Shown here one piece after another: positions 8,274-16,495 of a DNA stretch of 64,000 nt. Position numbers and translations under genes: made by a program. The stretch comes from Lachnospiraceae bacterium. Lineage in GTDB: Bacteria > Bacillota > Clostridia > Lachnospirales > Lachnospiraceae. The notes below the pieces were generated by a model, which had not been told where the DNA came from, ran no database searches, and worked only from the letters and a program-made list of their open reading frames with translations. The first letter of the stretch is position 1. Each line of letters begins with the position of its first letter. Location of the stretch: NCBI GenBank assembly GCA_030524525.1, contig JAUNGI010000004.1, forward strand, positions 56,666 to 120,665, written 5' to 3'.

Positions 8274-9475
8274 TTTACCGGGAGCGGCAGGCCGTATTTT
8301 CGGCGGAGTTTCGGGATCGGACGCTCTGGGAGCTTGGGGTTTGCGGGAAGGAGGAAGCGGTCGTTCCGGGCAGTCTTTACGTGGCGCGGGTGGAAAATAT
8401 CATTCCGGGCATTCGGGCGGCTTTTGTGCGTGTGACGGGAGAGGCGGAAAATTGGTATCTTCCGTTGGAAAAGGCAACGCGCCCGGTCGTTTCCCGCACC
8501 CATGCCGACGGTCGGCTCCGGTGCGGGGACGAGCTTTTGGTTCAGGTTGAACGGGAGGCGGGAAAGAAAAAGACCGTGACCGCCGTCGCCGATTTTTCTC
8601 TCACCGGCTGCTATTTTGTTATCCTCCACGGAAAGCAGGGCGTTCACCATTCCTCAAAGATTCAGAACAAGGATTTTTTACAGGGGATCGTACCGCTCGT
8701 CCGCGCCCGCATGGAGCAAAACGCGCCCTATGGCGTGATGGTGCGCACCAACGCGGAGGGCGCCGACGAAACCGTGCTTCTTCGGGAGCTGGATTTTCTT
8801 CTGGAAACCTACCAAAATCTGAAAAAGCTGGCGCTTTGCCGCCCGGCGGGAACGCGGCTCCGAAAAGGGCTTCCGGCGTATTTATGCACGCTGCGGGATT
8901 CGTATCACCAGAGCTACGACGAGCTGGTCACCGACGACGAGGAACTGTTTTCGGAAATGCAGGCGTATTTGCGGGAGCTTCGTCCGGAGCTTCTGTCGAA
9001 GCTGCGCAAATACGAGGGAACCTGCCCCTTGAAGGCGCTCTATCGAATGCAGTCCCATGTATCGGAGCTGCTGTCGGAACGGGTCTGGCTGCGCAGCGGC
9101 GCGTATCTGGTCATTCAGCAGACCGAGGCGATGGCGGTCATTGACGTAAACACCGGAAAGGCGACGGAGCAGGGACGCAGGAGCGACGGGATCTTCCGCT
9201 GCAATTTGGAGGCGGCAAGAGAGATCGCAAGGCAGCTTCGCCTTCGAAATTTGTCCGGCATCATCCTTGTGGATTTTATTGATATGAAGTCGGAGGAAGA
9301 AAATCGGGCGCTGCTTGCCGAGCTGGCGCAGCTGGTGGAGGAGGATCGGGTCGAGACGCGCGTGATCGACATGACCCGGCTGCATCTGGTGGAGCTGACC
9401 CGGACCAAGATCCGCAAGCCGCTCGCCGAGCAGCTCCGGGCGCTGAGTTGGCAGCCGGAGGGCAGAAAACCTTGA
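8255..9475 (+). CDS. rng: Ribonuclease E/G family endonuclease, short form
   Basis: 406 residues, against about 490 for E. coli RNase G. The S1-like RNA-binding segment is near residues 33-115 (GSLYVARVENIIPGIRAAFV). The DNase I-like catalytic core keeps both metal-binding Asp positions in AVIDVNTGK and ILVDFIDM. The protein ends soon after LVELTRTKIRKPL, exactly before the place where the CPxC zinc-link and small domain of RNase E/G normally sit, so the cysteines that bridge dimers are missing. The family cuts single-stranded AU-rich RNA and matures rRNA 5' ends. The start codon lies inside the end of the previous gene, with a weak AGGCGG upstream. Confidence 0.92.
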   Translation: MENRLIVYRERQAVFSAEFRDRTLWELGVCGKEEAVVPGSLYVARVENIIPGIRAAFVRVTGEAENWYLPLEKATRPVVSRTHADGRLRCGDELLVQVEREAGKKKTVTAVADFSLTGCYFVILHGKQGVHHSSKIQNKDFLQGIVPLVRARMEQNAPYGVMVRTNAEGADETVLLRELDFLLETYQNLKKLALCRPAGTRLRKGLPAYLCTLRDSYHQSYDELVTDDEELFSEMQAYLRELRPELLSKLRKYEGTCPLKALYRMQSHVSELLSERVWLRSGAYLVIQQTEAMAVIDVNTGKATEQGRRSDGIFRCNLEAAREIARQLRLRNLSGIILVDFIDMKSEEENRALLAELAQLVEEDRVETRVIDMTRLHLVELTRTKIRKPLAEQLRALSWQPEGRKP

Positions 9476-9503
9476 AAAGGGCACGGGAAAAGGCGGATAT
9501 TTC

Positions 9504-9532
9504 TTGACAAAACCGTGAAAAAGTAATACGTT
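9504..9532 (+). promoter_or_regulatory. Probable promoter for the lipoprotein gene
   Basis: A perfect -35 TTGACA at 9504-9509. The -10 is poor: TACGTT at the ideal 17-nt spacing, with TAATAC closer in. No terminator separates it from rng. Confidence 0.5.
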
Positions 9533-9582
9533 AATAACATTAGAAAAGGGTGCGGGTATGACCTGCGAAATGGAGGACAAAG

Positions 9583-11094
9583 ATGAAATTACGGAAGTTA
9601 CTTGCTTTTGGAGCGCTCCTTTTGCTGACGCTGGTTTTTGCTACCGGCTGCGGCGTAGAGGATCCGACCAAAAAGGACGTGGAAAAGGTTCTGGAGAAGA
9701 TCGGGGCGATTCCCGAGGACGATGAGGACGACGATTCGAAGATCGAATATTCGATCGAGATCGACAAGGTAAAGCTGAACGACGATAAGGACAAGGCGAC
9801 GGTGGAGTGCACGCTGAACATGAAGGGCGAGCAGGCAACGGTTGCGCAGCAGTACAAGATGACGTTTCGTCTGAACGACGACAAGGAGTGGAAGATCAAA
9901 AACTCCAAGCTGGAAGAAGATGTTGAATTGGTAAGCCAGAAGCTGGCGACGGAAATCGGCGACGAGGCTTTCAAGGAGCTGCTTTCCGAGTGGTACAGTA
10001 TTGAAGTCGGAGAAACGTATCTCAAAGTGGAGGACATCGCCGACAGCGTTAAGATCACCAAGCACGAGCTTGCGGAGGATTCTCTGAAGGATACGGTGAC
10101 CTTTGAAGGTACCGCTTCCGTCGGAATTGCGGAATATCAGTTTACGGTAAAGGCGGAGTGCGAATATTTTGATCGTCTTGGGGAATGGTCGATGAGTTCC
10201 TGCAAAACGGACGATTATAAGGTAGACTACAGCATCGACGGCATTTCCAAAGAGGATTTCCTTGCCGCCTTGGAGGACAGCTACGAATCGTCGTACATAG
10301 ATGCGCTTCGGGTGGATTCGGATGAGCTTAGCGACGTAGAGATTGTTTCTCATGAGGCAAATCTCGAAGAGCTTCAGGATACGGTCAAGATTCACGCCTC
10401 CTTCACGCAAAATGCGATGACGTACACGTTTGACGCAGAGGTCGTTTGCGAGTACAGTACCTCCAGAGAGGAATGGGCGGTGGAGAGCTTCACGATCGAC
10501 GAAAGCTCGGTCAAGACGGATTATCCGGACGACTATCTGCTTGAGTTTACGGCTGAGGACTATAATCGGATCCTTCATGCCAGCGACGCAACCGTAACCA
10601 CGCTCGGCAACACGTACAATATGAGCGATGAAAACGTCAGCGTTGTCTCGGCAAAGAACGGGGAATTCGAACTGACCGGAGGCACGCATTTCTCGCTTCC
10701 CGTGGAAATGACCATAAAGACGGCGGATATGGAGATCGATCTGGAGGTCGAGATCACGCTGGATTATGACAGCGACGGCTGGGAATTTTATAGCTGGACC
10801 GGCAGCGTTGTCGGCGTTCAGAATGCAATGACCGGAACATGGACCGGTTCGACCGCTTCGACCGGGGAGATCACGGTCGTGATCGAGCGTGCGTTTGACG
10901 AGGACGGCTACTATATTGCATGGATTACCGAGGCGGCAAGCGGGTCGCAGTATCGGTGCGCGCTGTATAAGTTCGATCCTTCCACCGGCGAGGTTCAGAC
11001 AAGCGGCAGCGAGGGAAGCATCAACGTGAAGGGCGTGATTAACGGAACGACGTGGACCCTCGACAAGGACTCCATTGTATTGCAGAAAAAGTAA
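9583..11094 (+). CDS. Repeat-containing lipoprotein of unknown function
   Basis: 503 residues with a type II signal peptide: Lys/Arg N-terminus, hydrophobic core and lipobox ATGC, so Cys 23 should be lipidated and the protein anchored outside the cell. The mature part is acidic and contains three to four copies of a repeat of about 100 residues, each with a beta-strand pattern of the type 'D-V-x-I ... F-x-V-K/A-x-C/V-E-Y-x-...-W-x-V-x-S' (clear copies around 145-225 and 255-330, weaker ones around 50-115 and 345-410). A different C-terminal domain of about 90 residues begins near ITVVIERAF. GGAGG lies six bases before the ATG. It sits between rng and rplU and is not part of the usual block, so it may be a lineage-specific insertion. 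Confidence 0.85.
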   Translation: MKLRKLLAFGALLLLTLVFATGCGVEDPTKKDVEKVLEKIGAIPEDDEDDDSKIEYSIEIDKVKLNDDKDKATVECTLNMKGEQATVAQQYKMTFRLNDDKEWKIKNSKLEEDVELVSQKLATEIGDEAFKELLSEWYSIEVGETYLKVEDIADSVKITKHELAEDSLKDTVTFEGTASVGIAEYQFTVKAECEYFDRLGEWSMSSCKTDDYKVDYSIDGISKEDFLAALEDSYESSYIDALRVDSDELSDVEIVSHEANLEELQDTVKIHASFTQNAMTYTFDAEVVCEYSTSREEWAVESFTIDESSVKTDYPDDYLLEFTAEDYNRILHASDATVTTLGNTYNMSDENVSVVSAKNGEFELTGGTHFSLPVEMTIKTADMEIDLEVEITLDYDSDGWEFYSWTGSVVGVQNAMTGTWTGSTASTGEITVVIERAFDEDGYYIAWITEAASGSQYRCALYKFDPSTGEVQTSGSEGSINVKGVINGTTWTLDKDSIVLQKK

Positions 11095-11101
11095 AAAAAG
11101 A

Positions 11102-11130
11102 TTGACAGGGTGCGTTTTGTTTGGTATTAT
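11102..11130 (+). promoter_or_regulatory. Strong sigma-A promoter for the rplU operon
   Basis: Consensus TTGACA (11102-11107), a 17-nt spacer and TATTAT (11125-11130). Confidence 0.9.
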
Positions 11131-11136
11131 ACTCTA

Positions 11137-11215
11137 GTATGCCGCACAATGGGGTTTAAGTATGGGATCTTCCCATCACCGTAGTTGGCGAGTAATGATA
11201 ATAGGAGGTGCCCAG
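11137..11215 (+). ncRNA. Leader of rplU, possible L21 autoregulatory leader
   Basis: About 79 nt lie between the expected transcription start and the rplU ATG. They contain a 6-bp hairpin (ATGGGA 11162-11167 with TCCCAT 11171-11176) and a strong AGGAGGTG at 11203-11210. Firmicutes often carry an L21 leader element here; I could not match the known consensus from memory, so the assignment rests on position and hairpin only. Confidence 0.4.
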
Positions 11216-11524
11216 ATGTACGCGATTATTGCAACCGGTGGTAAGCAGTATAAGGTGTCTGAAGGCGATATCATTAGAGTAGAAAAGCTTGGAGCAGCAG
11301 AAGGCGAGACGGTTACTTTCGAGCAGGTTCTTGCAGTGAACAACGGAGAGCTTGTTGTCGGAACGCCGAACGTAGCTGGTGCGACGGTATCTGCGACCGT
11401 TATGAAGGACGGAAAAGCGAAGAAAGTTATCGTTTACAGATACAAGAGAAAGAGCGGATATCACAAGAAGAACGGTCACAGACAGGCCTATACGCAGGTA
11501 AAGATCGAAAAGATCAACGCCTAA
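11216..11524 (+). CDS. rplU: 50S ribosomal protein L21
   Basis: 102 residues, the normal length. The start [14 protein letters not shown] and the C-terminal [14 protein letters not shown] stretch are diagnostic. L21 binds 23S rRNA in the large subunit. The ATG follows AGGAGGTG; an in-frame upstream codon at 11162 is not the start. It is first in the rplU-prp-rpmA transcript. Confidence 0.98.
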   Translation: MYAIIATGGKQYKVSEGDIIRVEKLGAAEGETVTFEQVLAVNNGELVVGTPNVAGATVSATVMKDGKAKKVIVYRYKRKSGYHKKNGHRQAYTQVKIEKINA

Positions 11525-11557
11525 GCTTGGGCATGGCTTTTTGGATGGTGAGGAGCT

Positions 11558-11875
11558 ATGATTCGAGTATCCATTGTCAGCAAGGACGGCAAAATCACCG
11601 GATTCTCCTGTATTGGACATGCGGGCTATGAAACGGAGGGCAAGGACATTGTCTGCGCCGGAGTTTCGGCACTTGTGATCAACGCGGTGAACTCCATGGA
11701 AAGCCTGACAAAGGCAAAATTTCAGGTCGAGGAAAAGGATGGCGACATCCGCTTCGCGCTGGAAGATACGTCCTGTCCCGAAGCGCAGCTGCTTTTGCGA
11801 TCTTTGAAGCTGGGATTGGAAACGATCGAGAACGATTGCGGTTCTCAATATGTAAAGGTAACGATTGTTAGTTGA
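11558..11875 (+). CDS. prp: Ribosomal-processing cysteine protease Prp
   Basis: 105 residues. The catalytic pair is visible: His 21 in GHAGY and Cys 33 in DIVCAGVSAL. In Firmicutes, Prp (YsxB) removes the N-terminal extension of L27, which must go for normal ribosome function. Its gene lies between rplU and rpmA, and the target sequence is present in the neighbouring L27, so the pair is intact here. Confidence 0.96.
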   Translation: MIRVSIVSKDGKITGFSCIGHAGYETEGKDIVCAGVSALVINAVNSMESLTKAKFQVEEKDGDIRFALEDTSCPEAQLLLRSLKLGLETIENDCGSQYVKVTIVS

Positions 11876-11908
11876 GTTTTAGACACTGATTTTTAGGAGG
11901 TAATGGTC

Positions 11909-12193
11909 ATGTTAAAAATGAACCTTCAGTTATTCGCTCATAAAAAGGGTGTTGGTTCCACAAAGAACGGCAGAGATTCCGAGTCCAAGAGACTGGGCGC
12001 AAAGAGAGCAGACGGACAGTTTGTAAAAGCCGGAAACATTCTCTTCCGCCAGCGTGGTACCAAGATTCATCCGGGCGTAAACGTTGGCCGCGGCGGCGAC
12101 GACACGTTGTTCGCGCTGGTTGACGGCACACTTCGTTTCGAGACAAAAGCAAAGGGTAAAAAGCAGGCAAGCGTTTATCCTGTTGCGGAGTAG
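11909..12193 (+). CDS. rpmA: 50S ribosomal protein L27 with Prp-cleaved N-terminal extension
   Basis: 94 residues from the ATG at 11909, which lies 8 nt after AGGAGG; the ATG at 11903 is only 2 nt from it and was rejected. The first nine residues, MLKMNLQLF, form the extension that Prp removes before AHKKG, exposing the mature N-terminus that reaches toward the peptidyl transferase centre. The body ([21 protein letters not shown]) is canonical. Confidence 0.97.
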   Translation: MLKMNLQLFAHKKGVGSTKNGRDSESKRLGAKRADGQFVKAGNILFRQRGTKIHPGVNVGRGGDDTLFALVDGTLRFETKAKGKKQASVYPVAE

Positions 12194-12215
12194 GCAGCAC
12201 ATCATTTCGGACGAC

Positions 12216-12249
12216 AAGGCAGCCCTGATCGACAGGGTTGCCTTTTTCC
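12216..12249 (+). terminator. Rho-independent terminator or attenuator after rpmA
   Basis: A 12-bp stem with one G-U pair (12216-12227 with 12233-12244), a 5-nt loop and a run of five T. It separates the very highly expressed ribosomal genes from obg; some read-through is likely because no clear promoter is seen before obg. Confidence 0.85.
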
Positions 12250-12306
12250 TTATTGGTTTCCCGTTTTTTAGGGAATGCTACAAAAAAGCAGAAACGGAGG
12301 AAATCC

Positions 12307-13593
12307 ATGTTTGCAGATACGGCAAAAATCTATATCCGCTCCGGAAACGGCGGCGACGGGCACGTCGGCTTTCGGCGGGAGCTGTTTGTAGCTGCCGGCG
12401 GGCCGAACGGAGGCGACGGCGGTCGGGGCGGCGACTTGATTTTTGAAGTTGACGAGGGACTGAATACCCTGAACGATTTTCGTTTTATCCGAAAATATTG
12501 CGCGCAGGACGGACAGTGCGGAGGAAACAACAACTGCTCCGGCAGGGACGGCGAGGATATGGTGATTCGGGTTCCGGAGGGAACGGTCATTAAGGAAGCC
12601 AATTCCGGCAAGGTCATTGCGGATATGTCGCACGAGAACCGCAGAGTCACGCTCTTAAAGGGCGGGAGAGGCGGAAAGGGGAACCAGCATTATGCCACCC
12701 CGACGATGCAGGTGCCAAAATATGCGCAGCCCGGTCAGAAGGGCAAGGAGCTGGAAGTTATTCTTGAACTGAAGGTCATTGCCGACGTCGGGCTTGTGGG
12801 CTTTCCGAACGTGGGAAAATCCACGCTGCTGTCCCGCGTTTCCAATGCTCGTCCCAAAATCGCCAATTATCATTTCACAACGCTCAATCCGAATCTTGGC
12901 GTGGTAAATTTGGAAGGGACGGACGGTTTTGTTATTGCCGATATTCCGGGACTGATCGAGGGCGCTTCGGAAGGCGTCGGTCTGGGACATGAATTTTTGA
13001 AGCATGTCGAGCGCTGCAAGGTTATCATCCACCTTGTGGACGCCGCTTCCACCGAAGGAAGAGACCCTGCGGAGGATATTGCAAAGATCAATCAGGAGCT
13101 TGCCAAGTACAGCGAAACCCTTGCGAAAAAGCCGCAGATCATTGCCGCAAATAAAATGGACATCTTTACACCCGAGGAACAGGAGATCGCGCTTTCGCTC
13201 CTGCGTCAGGAGCTGGGCGAGGACGCGCGGATTTATCCGATCTCCGCGGTGTCCGGTCAGGGCGTAAAAGAGCTTTTGTATGCGGCTTACGCGATGCTGC
13301 AGCAGACCGAAGAAAAGCCGATTATCTTTGAGCGGGAATTCTTCCCCGAAACGATGGACCCGCAGGAGGAGCCGTATACGGTTTCTTACGATATGGAAGA
13401 GAGCGTCTATGTGGTAGAAGGCCCGCGTATCGAGCGGATGCTTGGCTATACGAACCTTGATTCGGAAAAGGGGTTCGAATTCTTTCAGAATTTCCTGAAA
13501 ACCAACGGCATTCTGGAGGAACTGGAAGCCTTGGGAATCCAAGACGGCGACACCGTGCGCATGTACGGACTGCAATTTGACTATTATAAGTAA
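12307..13593 (+). CDS. obg: GTPase Obg/CgtA
   Basis: 428 residues. Domain order: glycine-rich Obg domain (to about 158), a G domain with GFPNVGKST, DIPGLIEGA and ANKMD motifs, and the C-terminal OCT domain seen in Firmicutes. Obg binds the 50S subunit and links ribosome assembly to ppGpp and stress. The start follows GGAGG at a 6-nt spacing. Its position after rpmA is almost universal. Confidence 0.98.
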   Translation: MFADTAKIYIRSGNGGDGHVGFRRELFVAAGGPNGGDGGRGGDLIFEVDEGLNTLNDFRFIRKYCAQDGQCGGNNNCSGRDGEDMVIRVPEGTVIKEANSGKVIADMSHENRRVTLLKGGRGGKGNQHYATPTMQVPKYAQPGQKGKELEVILELKVIADVGLVGFPNVGKSTLLSRVSNARPKIANYHFTTLNPNLGVVNLEGTDGFVIADIPGLIEGASEGVGLGHEFLKHVERCKVIIHLVDAASTEGRDPAEDIAKINQELAKYSETLAKKPQIIAANKMDIFTPEEQEIALSLLRQELGEDARIYPISAVSGQGVKELLYAAYAMLQQTEEKPIIFEREFFPETMDPQEEPYTVSYDMEESVYVVEGPRIERMLGYTNLDSEKGFEFFQNFLKTNGILEELEALGIQDGDTVRMYGLQFDYYK

Positions 13594-13643
13594 CCGTATG
13601 GCGGCGCAGACGGCCGCCGGCGTTTGAGACAGGGGGATACATT

Positions 13644-13937
13644 ATGACAAGTAAGCAGCGCTCCTATCTGAAAGGACTTGCGATGAAGGAGGAGCCGATT
13701 TTTCAGATCGGAAAGGGACGGATATCGCCGGAATTGACCGATGCTATCGACGAGGCTCTGGAAGCAAGAGAGCTGATAAAGATCAGCGTTTTGAACAACT
13801 GTCTGGAAGATCCGGCGTCTTTGGCGGCGGTGCTTTCCGAACGTACGCATGCGGAGGTTGTGCAGGTGATCGGAAAGAAAATCGTTCTCTACCGGGAATC
13901 CAAAAAGAAGAAAAAGATTATTTTACCGGTTAAATAA
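13644..13937 (+). CDS. yhbY: YhbY-type CRM-domain RNA-binding protein
   Basis: 97 residues, a single CRM domain. The early LKGLAMKEEPIFQIGKGRISPEL and the later basic KKKKKIILPVK tail are typical. YhbY associates with pre-50S particles. It lies 50 bp after obg and 26 bp before nadD in the same direction, so it belongs to the ribosome-assembly transcript. Confidence 0.94.
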   Translation: MTSKQRSYLKGLAMKEEPIFQIGKGRISPELTDAIDEALEARELIKISVLNNCLEDPASLAAVLSERTHAEVVQVIGKKIVLYRESKKKKKIILPVK

Positions 13938-13963
13938 GCAAACATTGTTTGTATGAGGAAAAT

Positions 13964-15151
13964 ATGAAAATAGGTATTTTGGGCGGTACTTTTGACCCGG
14001 TTCATCTGGCACATATCGGCTTGGCACGGGCGGCGCGGGAAGCGTTTTCGCTTGACGAGGTCTGGCTGATGCCCGCTAAGATTCCCCCGCACAAGCAAAG
14101 CAGGCAGATTGCCTCCGAGGAACACCGCAGCAATATGGTCGCTTTGGCGATCCGCGGTGAAGAAGGACTTCGGCTCAGCACTTTTGAGCTGGAGCGGGAA
14201 GCCGTTTCCTACACGGCGGAAACCCTGCGGCTTCTGCGAAAAGAGCGTCCCGACGATTCGTTTTATTACCTGATGGGGGAGGATTCGCTGCGGGGCTTTG
14301 CGCACTGGTATCATCCGGAGGAGATCGTCCAAGCGGCGGAAATCCTTGTTGCGCCGAGACCGGAGGGGGACGGCAGAGAGCTGGAATCGCTGCTGGATGA
14401 AAGAAGAAAGCAGTACGGCGATCATTTCCTTTTGCTTCCGTCGCCGTGGCTCCCGGTTTCTTCGACGGAGATCCGCGAGCGGGTGAGCAAGAGACAGCCG
14501 CTTCCGGACATGCTTCCCCGCCAAGTCTGGGAATATATTTTGGCGCACGGTCTTTACTGCGATGCTCCCGAGCTGTTTTATCTGAGAAAGTCGCTCGGAA
14601 CGACGCTTTCCGAGAAACGGTATTACCATACCGAAGGCGTGGCTTATACGGCGGCGGCACTTGCCATGCACTACGGCGCGCCGCTTCCGGACGCCCTGTT
14701 GGCAGGATGGCTTCACGACTGCGCAAAGGAAAAAACGGGAGAGGAGCTGAAACAGATCTGTCTGGACAACGAGATCCCTGTCTCTTTGGAGGAGGCGGGA
14801 AACTTGCAGCTGCTTCACGGAAAGGTCGGAGCCTTTGTTGCCGAGCACACCTACGGCGTGAAACAGCCGTCCGTTTTGCAGGCGATCCGCTGGCATGTGA
14901 CCGGTCGGCCTGCCATGACGCTGCTGGAACAAATCCTTTATGTGGCAGATTTTATCGAACCTTCCCGTGGGATGGTTACGGAGCCGCCGCTTTCTGAGAT
15001 TCGTGCAATGGCCTTTGAAGATATCTCCAAAGCGATCTTTTGGATTGCATCTTCGATTCTGAGACATCTGGAAACGCAGAGCGTGATCGTGGACGGACAT
15101 ACGCGGGAAACCTACGAATATTACAAAAAAGAAACGGAGGAACATATATGA
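13964..15151 (+). CDS. nadD: NadD-YqeK fusion: nicotinate-nucleotide adenylyltransferase / HD-domain phosphohydrolase
   Basis: 395 residues made of two enzymes usually encoded separately. Residues 1 to about 195 are NadD (GGTFDPVHLAH nucleotide-binding motif, SSTEIRERV near its end), which makes nicotinate adenine dinucleotide. Residues from about 200 are YqeK, an HD-domain hydrolase (H-n-GWLHDCAKE, LHGKVG, RWHVTG, ADFIEPSR) of the type that splits diadenosine tetraphosphate symmetrically. Such fusions are known in Clostridia. GAGGAA precedes the ATG. The stop overlaps the rsfS start (ATGA), so the two are translationally coupled. Confidence 0.95.
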   Translation: MKIGILGGTFDPVHLAHIGLARAAREAFSLDEVWLMPAKIPPHKQSRQIASEEHRSNMVALAIRGEEGLRLSTFELEREAVSYTAETLRLLRKERPDDSFYYLMGEDSLRGFAHWYHPEEIVQAAEILVAPRPEGDGRELESLLDERRKQYGDHFLLLPSPWLPVSSTEIRERVSKRQPLPDMLPRQVWEYILAHGLYCDAPELFYLRKSLGTTLSEKRYYHTEGVAYTAAALAMHYGAPLPDALLAGWLHDCAKEKTGEELKQICLDNEIPVSLEEAGNLQLLHGKVGAFVAEHTYGVKQPSVLQAIRWHVTGRPAMTLLEQILYVADFIEPSRGMVTEPPLSEIRAMAFEDISKAIFWIASSILRHLETQSVIVDGHTRETYEYYKKETEEHI

Positions 15152-15501
15152 TAGACGCAAAGCAAATGGCATTGGCTGCGTATGAGGCGCTTGAGGACAA
15201 AAAGGCGATGGATATCCGCATTATTGAGATCGGGGAGATCTCTCCGGTCGCCGATTATTTTATTATTGCGGACGGCAACAGCGTTCCGCAGGTAGAGGCA
15301 ATGACGGATTCCGTATCGGAGCGGCTACTTCAGCTTGGCGTCGCGCCGAAGCGCGTCGAAGGAACAAAAAACAGCGGATGGATATTGATGGATTACGGCG
15401 ATATCGTTGTGCATATTTTTTCATCACAGGATCGTCTGTTCTATGATCTGGAACGCGTATGGCGGGACGGAAAGACGGTAGGAAAATCAGATCTGCTGTG
15501 A
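15148..15501 (+). CDS. rsfS: Ribosomal silencing factor RsfS
   Basis: 117 residues with the family core (ADYFIIADGNSVPQVEAM, GWILMDYGDIVVHIF). RsfS binds L14 and blocks subunit joining in starved cells. It starts within an ATGA overlap with nadD/yqeK and has GGAGG seven bases upstream. It is the last gene before a terminator. Confidence 0.96.
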   Translation: MIDAKQMALAAYEALEDKKAMDIRIIEIGEISPVADYFIIADGNSVPQVEAMTDSVSERLLQLGVAPKRVEGTKNSGWILMDYGDIVVHIFSSQDRLFYDLERVWRDGKTVGKSDLL

Positions 15502-15575
15502 TGTGTGCCGCAGGCTGGTCGGATATCGCCTGATGCGGCGTGTAATAGCATTGGAGCCGTTTTCGGCTCACGAAA

Positions 15576-15606
15576 GGGCAAGGCTTTGGAGAGCTTGGCC
15601 CTTTTT
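15576..15606 (+). terminator. Rho-independent terminator after rsfS
   Basis: A 10-position stem (15576-15585 with 15592-15601) with one mismatch and one G-U pair, then five T. It ends the ribosome-assembly transcript before the convergent lexA. Confidence 0.85.
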
Positions 15607-15645
15607 CCTTTTCGGGACATCCTCCTGACATTTCCAAAACAAGTT

Positions 15646-16257
15646 CTAAAACAAACGGAGCAGACCGATTACGACGCCAAGAATTTCCACCTGCTCGGTG
15701 ATGATCGGGTCCATGTGGTCGTTTTCCGGCTGTAGGCGATAATAGCCGTTTTCTTTGTAAAAGGTTTTCACGGTCGCGGAGTCGTCGATCATGGCGACGA
15801 CGATCTCGCCGTTTCTTGCAGTAGAGCGCTGTTCGACAAGGAGCTGATCCCCGTCGTAAATACCTACGTTAATCATACTTTCGCCCTTTACCCTCAGCAT
15901 AAAGGTTTCTGCATTGGGAAGAAATTCCGTGGGAATCGGGAAATAATTTTCCACCTGCTCTACGGCGAGGATCGGTACGCCCGCCGTAACCGTGCCGATC
16001 ATGGGGACGTTTACGACCTCGCGGCGTGCAAGCTGGAACTCGTCGTCTACGATCTCAATCGTTCGGGATTTCGCCGGATCTCTGCGGATATAGCCGTTGC
16101 GCTCCAGCGTCTCCAGATGTGCGTGAACCGAGGATGTGGAGCGAAGCTGTACGGCGTCGCAGATGTCGCGAACCGAAGGCGGATAGCCCTTCTTCAGGAT
16201 CTGCTGCTTAATAAATTCCAAAATTTCTTCTTGTTTCTTTGTGATCTTTCCGGGCAT
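15646..16257 (-). CDS. lexA: SOS repressor LexA
   Basis: 203 residues. An N-terminal winged helix-turn-helix (to about 70) precedes an S24 protease domain with self-cleavage site Ala92-Gly93, nucleophile Ser127 in KGESM and general base Lys164 in ATVK. LexA represses DNA-damage genes until RecA filaments trigger cleavage. The start is the ATG at 16257, with GGAGG ten bases upstream; an upstream extension of 59 codons would cross its own promoter. It is divergent from the YneA-like gene and shares operators with it. Confidence 0.97.
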   Translation of the reverse strand: MPGKITKKQEEILEFIKQQILKKGYPPSVRDICDAVQLRSTSSVHAHLETLERNGYIRRDPAKSRTIEIVDDEFQLARREVVNVPMIGTVTAGVPILAVEQVENYFPIPTEFLPNAETFMLRVKGESMINVGIYDGDQLLVEQRSTARNGEIVVAMIDDSATVKTFYKENGYYRLQPENDHMDPIITEQVEILGVVIGLLRLF

Positions 16258-16330
16258 AAATAGGTGTCCTCCATTCCAAAACGTCTGTTCAAAATGCCTG
16301 CGTCTGGGCGGGAACAGCGTCTCTGTATTC

Positions 16331-16359
16331 AGTATAGCACACCGAAACGGATTTGGCAA
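16331..16359 (-). promoter_or_regulatory. lexA promoter
   Basis: On the - strand TTGCCA, 17 nt and TATACT. The SOS-like box at 16359-16372 abuts its -35 element, as expected for autorepression. Confidence 0.75.
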
Positions 16360-16372
16360 AAACATTTGTTCG
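16359..16372. promoter_or_regulatory. SOS (LexA) box 1
   Basis: Matches 11 of 14 positions of the Gram-positive box CGAACATATGTTCG; the right half TGTTCG is perfect. Confidence 0.65.
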
Positions 16373-16389
16373 AAAAAGTCGCCAAAAAT

Positions 16390-16403
16390 CGAACAGATTT
16401 TTG
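16390..16403. promoter_or_regulatory. SOS (LexA) box 2, weaker
   Basis: Matches 11 of 14 positions of the Gram-positive SOS box; here the left half CGAACA is the good one. It lies between the two divergent promoters. Confidence 0.45.
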
Positions 16404-16427
16404 GTAAATCTGACGAACGGATTTTCC

Positions 16428-16456
16428 TTGACAAACAAACAAACGTTCGGTATCAT
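16428..16456 (+). promoter_or_regulatory. Promoter of the YneA-like gene with an SOS box in its spacer
   Basis: TTGACA (16428-16433), 17 nt and TATCAT (16451-16456). An SOS-like box (16436-16449, 11 of 14 matches) fills the spacer, so bound LexA would block RNA polymerase. Confidence 0.8.
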
Positions 16457-16461
16457 GAACT

Positions 16462-16475
16462 CAAACAAATGTTCG
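16462..16475. promoter_or_regulatory. SOS (LexA) box 4
   Basis: Matches 12 of 14 positions of the Gram-positive box, the best of the four; it sits just downstream of the -10 element. Confidence 0.7.
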
Positions 16476-16495
16476 TTTCGAAAGGAGCGCTTCTA

